A stretch of DNA of 64,000 nt from Cryptomeria japonica. Its lineage: Eukaryota > Streptophyta > Pinopsida > Cupressales > Cupressaceae. The translations under genes and the position numbers were made by a program. The stretch spans positions 911,674,340 through 911,738,339 of the forward strand of contig NC_081409.1 of assembly GCF_030272615.1 (NCBI RefSeq), in the 5' to 3' direction. Shown piece by piece: positions 60,874-64,000 of this stretch (positions are counted from its first letter, which is position 1; the number at the start of each line of letters is the position of its first letter). The notes under the pieces are model-generated. The model was given only the letters and a program-made list of their open reading frames with translations, ran no database searches and was not told the DNA's origin.

Positions 60874-62113
60874 TGATGAACTTATAATGCACTGAGAGTG
60901 GGGGTGAATCAGTGCAAGTAAAAACAATACAAATTTGATTATTAATTTCACCAACTTAAAACTCAATAGGCATAAAATAAATATCACCAAGTATGAAATC
61001 AACACATAAAGCATAAACCACATGACACAAGAGTTTATATTTGGAAAACCCAAATGGGAAAAACCACGATGGAAGTTAGTACCCACAAGATCCACTATCT
61101 ACAGTATAGAGATCTGACCGGTTAAGGTCTATAACACCCGATTAGGGGCACACCCTGTTAGAAGTGTCTAGGCCTGGTTAAGAGCTTTACAAAAAGGCCT
61201 ATGAGGACCAGCCCTGTTAGAAGCTACCCAAGTTACTAGTATTTGCAAACACAAGTTATTGTGTCACCTGGTTAGAGGATTTAATGATCATAATTGTTAG
61301 GATCTGACCGTGCCTTGTTAGGAGTGACCTTGTAAGAGGATTTTATTGCTACAACTGTTAGGGAGATAACAAGTACAAATGATCTCAGTATAACACCTTC
61401 AGTGTCTAATAAGATCTGCTTCAGAACATTACAACATCACATAGACTTCATCTCTCAACTCCTCTGACCATCTCACTATCAGGAATACAAAATTCACTAA
61501 TGATCTTTCACACTTTCAAGCTCATACACATCTATCTTTTCATACCTCATTGCACATTTAAAATCATCATAAGGTTGGCTAGAACCTTGTTACAATTCCC
61601 TAAGTTCAATGCGTCTAGACAATCCTGCATTGTACTCTTTAGCCACCGACATAACAAATCCAATTTTGTGTCGTTTTACCAATCTAAGTGATTTTCATCA
61701 CTACCGGTTAAGTCTCAGTCAGAATACCTTCTTTGTCAATCAAATCTCATTCATCTGATCAAATCAGCATGAGAGGTCACGAACATAACTTCATCTACCA
61801 TCCTTCATTGTTTCTGCAAAATCACATCATCTCATTCTTCATAGATTTCCTATACCGATTGTCAGAATATAACTCTATCTGTCTTTTACCGGTTAAAGTC
61901 CTAATTACCGGTTCTGATAAAAATGTCTTTGCTTACCAGTTAAACCTTATCGGTTGACCTATAGGACTTAGATGACTGTAAAAACATAGTTGCCATCAAT
62001 GACAACATACAACATAGTCATTATACAACAATCTAATCAAACATGTACTAGTTGCATCAAGTAAACAAACAATTACCGGTTAAGATCAATGATCAAATGA
62101 TCAAATGCCAACA
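60874..62113 (-). repeat. 5' LTR of the copia-type element
   Basis: The minus strand begins TGTTGGCATTTG (62113) and ends AAGTTCATCA (60874). Same length as the 3' LTR to within one base. Confidence 0.88.
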
Positions 62114-62439
62114 TATACATCATTGCAAGTATTATTTCACTTGATAGACTACACAAGGTCTAGTAGAAAGTTGGTCATTTCCTCATGGATGGATACATAT
62201 GGCTTACCATTTAGCTCATTTGTTAGCCCCTAAATTTATAACTCTCAAATTTGTAGAGTAGAGTTGGGAATCTCATTTGAGATGTATTTAAAAAAATTCT
62301 TTGAAATTTTCACAACATCAACCCTACAAATATTCTATTAATTTACTAATTACTTCTTTGTTTGTGTCCTCCTGTGACCTTATTTCCTCTACTAATAATA
62401 CTACCAAAAGTAAAAGCCATGGTGTGTCATAGGTGAACT
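62114..62439. other. Spacer between two copia-type elements
   Basis: AT-rich and non-coding; nothing recognisable. gaact at 62435-62439 is the expected left target duplication of the next element. Confidence 0.4.
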
Positions 62440-63395
62440 TGTTGCAATATGCCCCTTTGGCTTGTCGTTGATGTCAACCCCTCTTGATCGGAGGTTGTCC
62501 AGTGATCCTAATTGGTTTGGTTAATGAACATATTTTGTATAGTCATCTTCCATATATTCATGAAATATCTTAAGTGTCCCATAAGTTAGAATAAATATAT
62601 CTTGATATCTTTTCGGAGTATATGGTAATCACTTTTTGGTCTGGATCAAGGGATAATGAATGGCTAATAACATTTGAGGATATGTGGTTGCGTGTGGATT
62701 GAATGACTCTCTTGTAGAGGTTGGAGCTGACAGTATAAATGTTTTTATATATTTCGCATGAACATAATTGGGTGTTTTTGGTCTAGTTGTAATATACATG
62801 TTACATCTCCCTCTATCCAACTTCATAGTATGTGTTATGATCTAGATGGTATAAGAAGGTCATAAATGTTTTGTAACTGAATAAATATATGTGTGTATGT
62901 CTATGAGAAGGTGAATAGAGAAAAGATGGTATAAATTTGGAGAAGATCAGAGATTGAAAGACAACAAATGAATCAAAGAATGTTTTAACTGGAACTGCTA
63001 TCAGCATTGTATAGATGCTCTTTCTACATTTCAAATCATACTGTATATTGGATTGAATAGTTATATGTATCTTGCTCTGAAGAATTGATATTCAGCTATG
63101 AAAGTCAACTTTTGTATCTTTCCAAAGGAAATGTGCCTGAGTCTGCAAGTCCGAAGCAGTACGCTCTTTGGTCGGTGGCCACATTTTTGTAAACAGTAAA
63201 TATACATATTGTGAGTTTGATTTTCACCATGGTTTGTCCTAGTTTGGGTTTTTCATATTAAATTATGGTATTATTTTGTGGATGTCTTTATGGTTATTGT
63301 TATTAATTTCAATGGATGAATGATGAATCACTTTGATTTGGTAATATTTTATTTATGGTGATTCAGCCCCCCTCTCAATATTTTGGTAATGTTCA
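62440..63395 (+). repeat. 5' LTR of a second copia-type element (956 bp)
   Basis: It starts TGTTGCAATATGCCCC and ends ggtaatgttca. Near the 3' end, gattcagccccc-ctctcaa matches the C-run of the other copia LTRs in this window. A primer site variant (ttgttgtcagagc, 63399-63411) follows directly. The other LTR lies beyond the window. Confidence 0.65.
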
Positions 63396-63474
63396 GAATT
63401 TGTTGTCAGAGCATTGGTTCCTAAAGAAGCAGCTTAACCACTGAGGTACATCTAGGAATTGAACACTTGTTGAT

Positions 63475-64000
63475 ATGGATACTAAGAGTTATCATAATTG
63501 GGAAATTGAAGGTGTGGTTGACAAGTAAGGAGAATTGAGATTTGCCTTGACTAATCTAGATGAGAGCAGATTCATGTGCAAAAAGGCTAAAGACAAAATT
63601 GCCTATTTAGGAAAACTGTTAGATGAAGGAAGAAAATTGATGGATGATCTTGGTACAAAATTGAACAACAAAATAGAGGAATGCTCTAAACATGAAAATG
63701 AAGTTCATAAAATAAGGAAGGAATTGAAGGAGGCAAAGGAACATACTGATAGAAACTTAAAGTTGAAAGGAGGAAGCAAAGTGCTTGATGCTATGCTCAC
63801 TGTTCAAAAGAAAAATAATGATAATCCTTGGCTATGAAAGAGGAGATAATTCCAAAAGAAAGGAAAAGATTGAAGATACCACATTTGAGATCAAAAAAAA
63901 TTAGACAAAAACAATGGAAAGAATGATAAGAGATCCAGGTTTTCCTTTAATGGCATTTGTTTTTCATGCAAAACATTTGGACATAGATCTAGTGAATGCA
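63475..64000 (+). pseudogene. Gag of the second copia-type element, cut by the window end
   Basis: ATG at 63475 opens MDTKSYHNWEIEGVVDK, then TAA, then the same frame continues for 100 codons (RFALTNLDESRFMCKKAKDK…, a charged helical region) to a TGA near 63835. At the window end another stretch gives CFSCKTFGHRSSEC, a CX2CX4HX4C zinc knuckle. Order and motif fit a copia Gag. Stops and a shift show it is decayed. The rest lies outside the window. Confidence 0.6.

Larger units (their letters stand above)
54180..62113 (-). mobile_element. Ty1/copia-type LTR element without a recognisable pol (7.9 kb)
   Basis: Two direct LTRs (54180-55420 and 60874-62113, 1241 and 1240 bp) flank a 5.45 kb interior. 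Next to the 5' LTR is a primer site complementary to initiator Met-tRNA (TGGTATCAGAGC on the minus strand, 60871-60860). Next to the 3' LTR is the polypurine tract CCAAAGGGGGAGAT (55434-55421). The interior holds a gag-like frame and a long unknown frame. No protease, integrase, reverse transcriptase or RNase H motif is seen, so it needs another element for movement. The flanks (actac, tatac) are not a clean duplication. Confidence 0.85.

Overview
The window looks like nuclear DNA of a large-genome seed plant, most likely a gymnosperm. The signs are AT-rich intergenic DNA, old LTR retrotransposons with very long LTRs and decayed reading frames, plant-type introns and splice sites, tRNA-type SINEs, and only one kind of host gene. 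The species is an inference; no organelle, bacterial or viral genome features are seen.

Layout. (1) 1-5050: 5' part of a minus-strand Ty3/gypsy-type LTR retrotransposon, with gag start, 2.7 kb leader and 1.78 kb LTR. (2) 5051-5892 and 18934-19204: non-coding, LTR-like DNA with a plus-strand TATA box, split by the next element. (3) 5897-18929: a 13.0 kb DNA transposon with terminal inverted repeats and a 4-bp target duplication (GAAG). It carries a decayed DDE-type transposase gene (+) and a multi-exon second gene of unknown function (-), facing each other across a 358-bp satellite. It also has three clusters of a CG-rich palindromic motif and a 1.5 kb polypyrimidine tract. This is the most unusual object in the window.

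(4) 19205-47799: a direct tandem segmental duplication, copy A 19205-31296 and copy B 31297-47799. Each copy carries an intact single-exon gene on the minus strand (426 and 435 aa) for a membrane-anchored plant protein resembling the ZCF37-like family, plus a decayed retroelement reading frame. Later insertions differ between copies. Copy A has a solo gypsy LTR and a possible 0.9 kb inverted-repeat element. Copy B has a 4.6 kb composite retroelement and a 2.8 kb block holding a SINE with a 16-bp target duplication and a small TA-flanked MITE. These insertions postdate the duplication.

(5) 47800-51113: decayed Ty3/gypsy integrase (-) followed by a solo copia-type LTR with target duplication AATCT. 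(6) 51114-54174: AT-rich DNA with one short retroposed-looking insert. (7) 54180-62113: a minus-strand Ty1/copia-type element with two 1.24 kb LTRs, Met-tRNA primer site and polypurine tract. Its 5.45 kb interior holds a gag-like zinc-knuckle protein and a long unknown ORF, with no recognisable protease, integrase or reverse transcriptase. (8) 62440-64000: the 5' LTR and gag of another copia-type element on the plus strand, running off the window.

Across unrelated elements the premature stops that can be judged are one C-to-T change from CAA, CAG or CGA. This fits long-term cytosine methylation of silenced transposons. The only genes that look alive are the two duplicated host genes. All similarity statements come from reading the sequence by eye; no searches were run.
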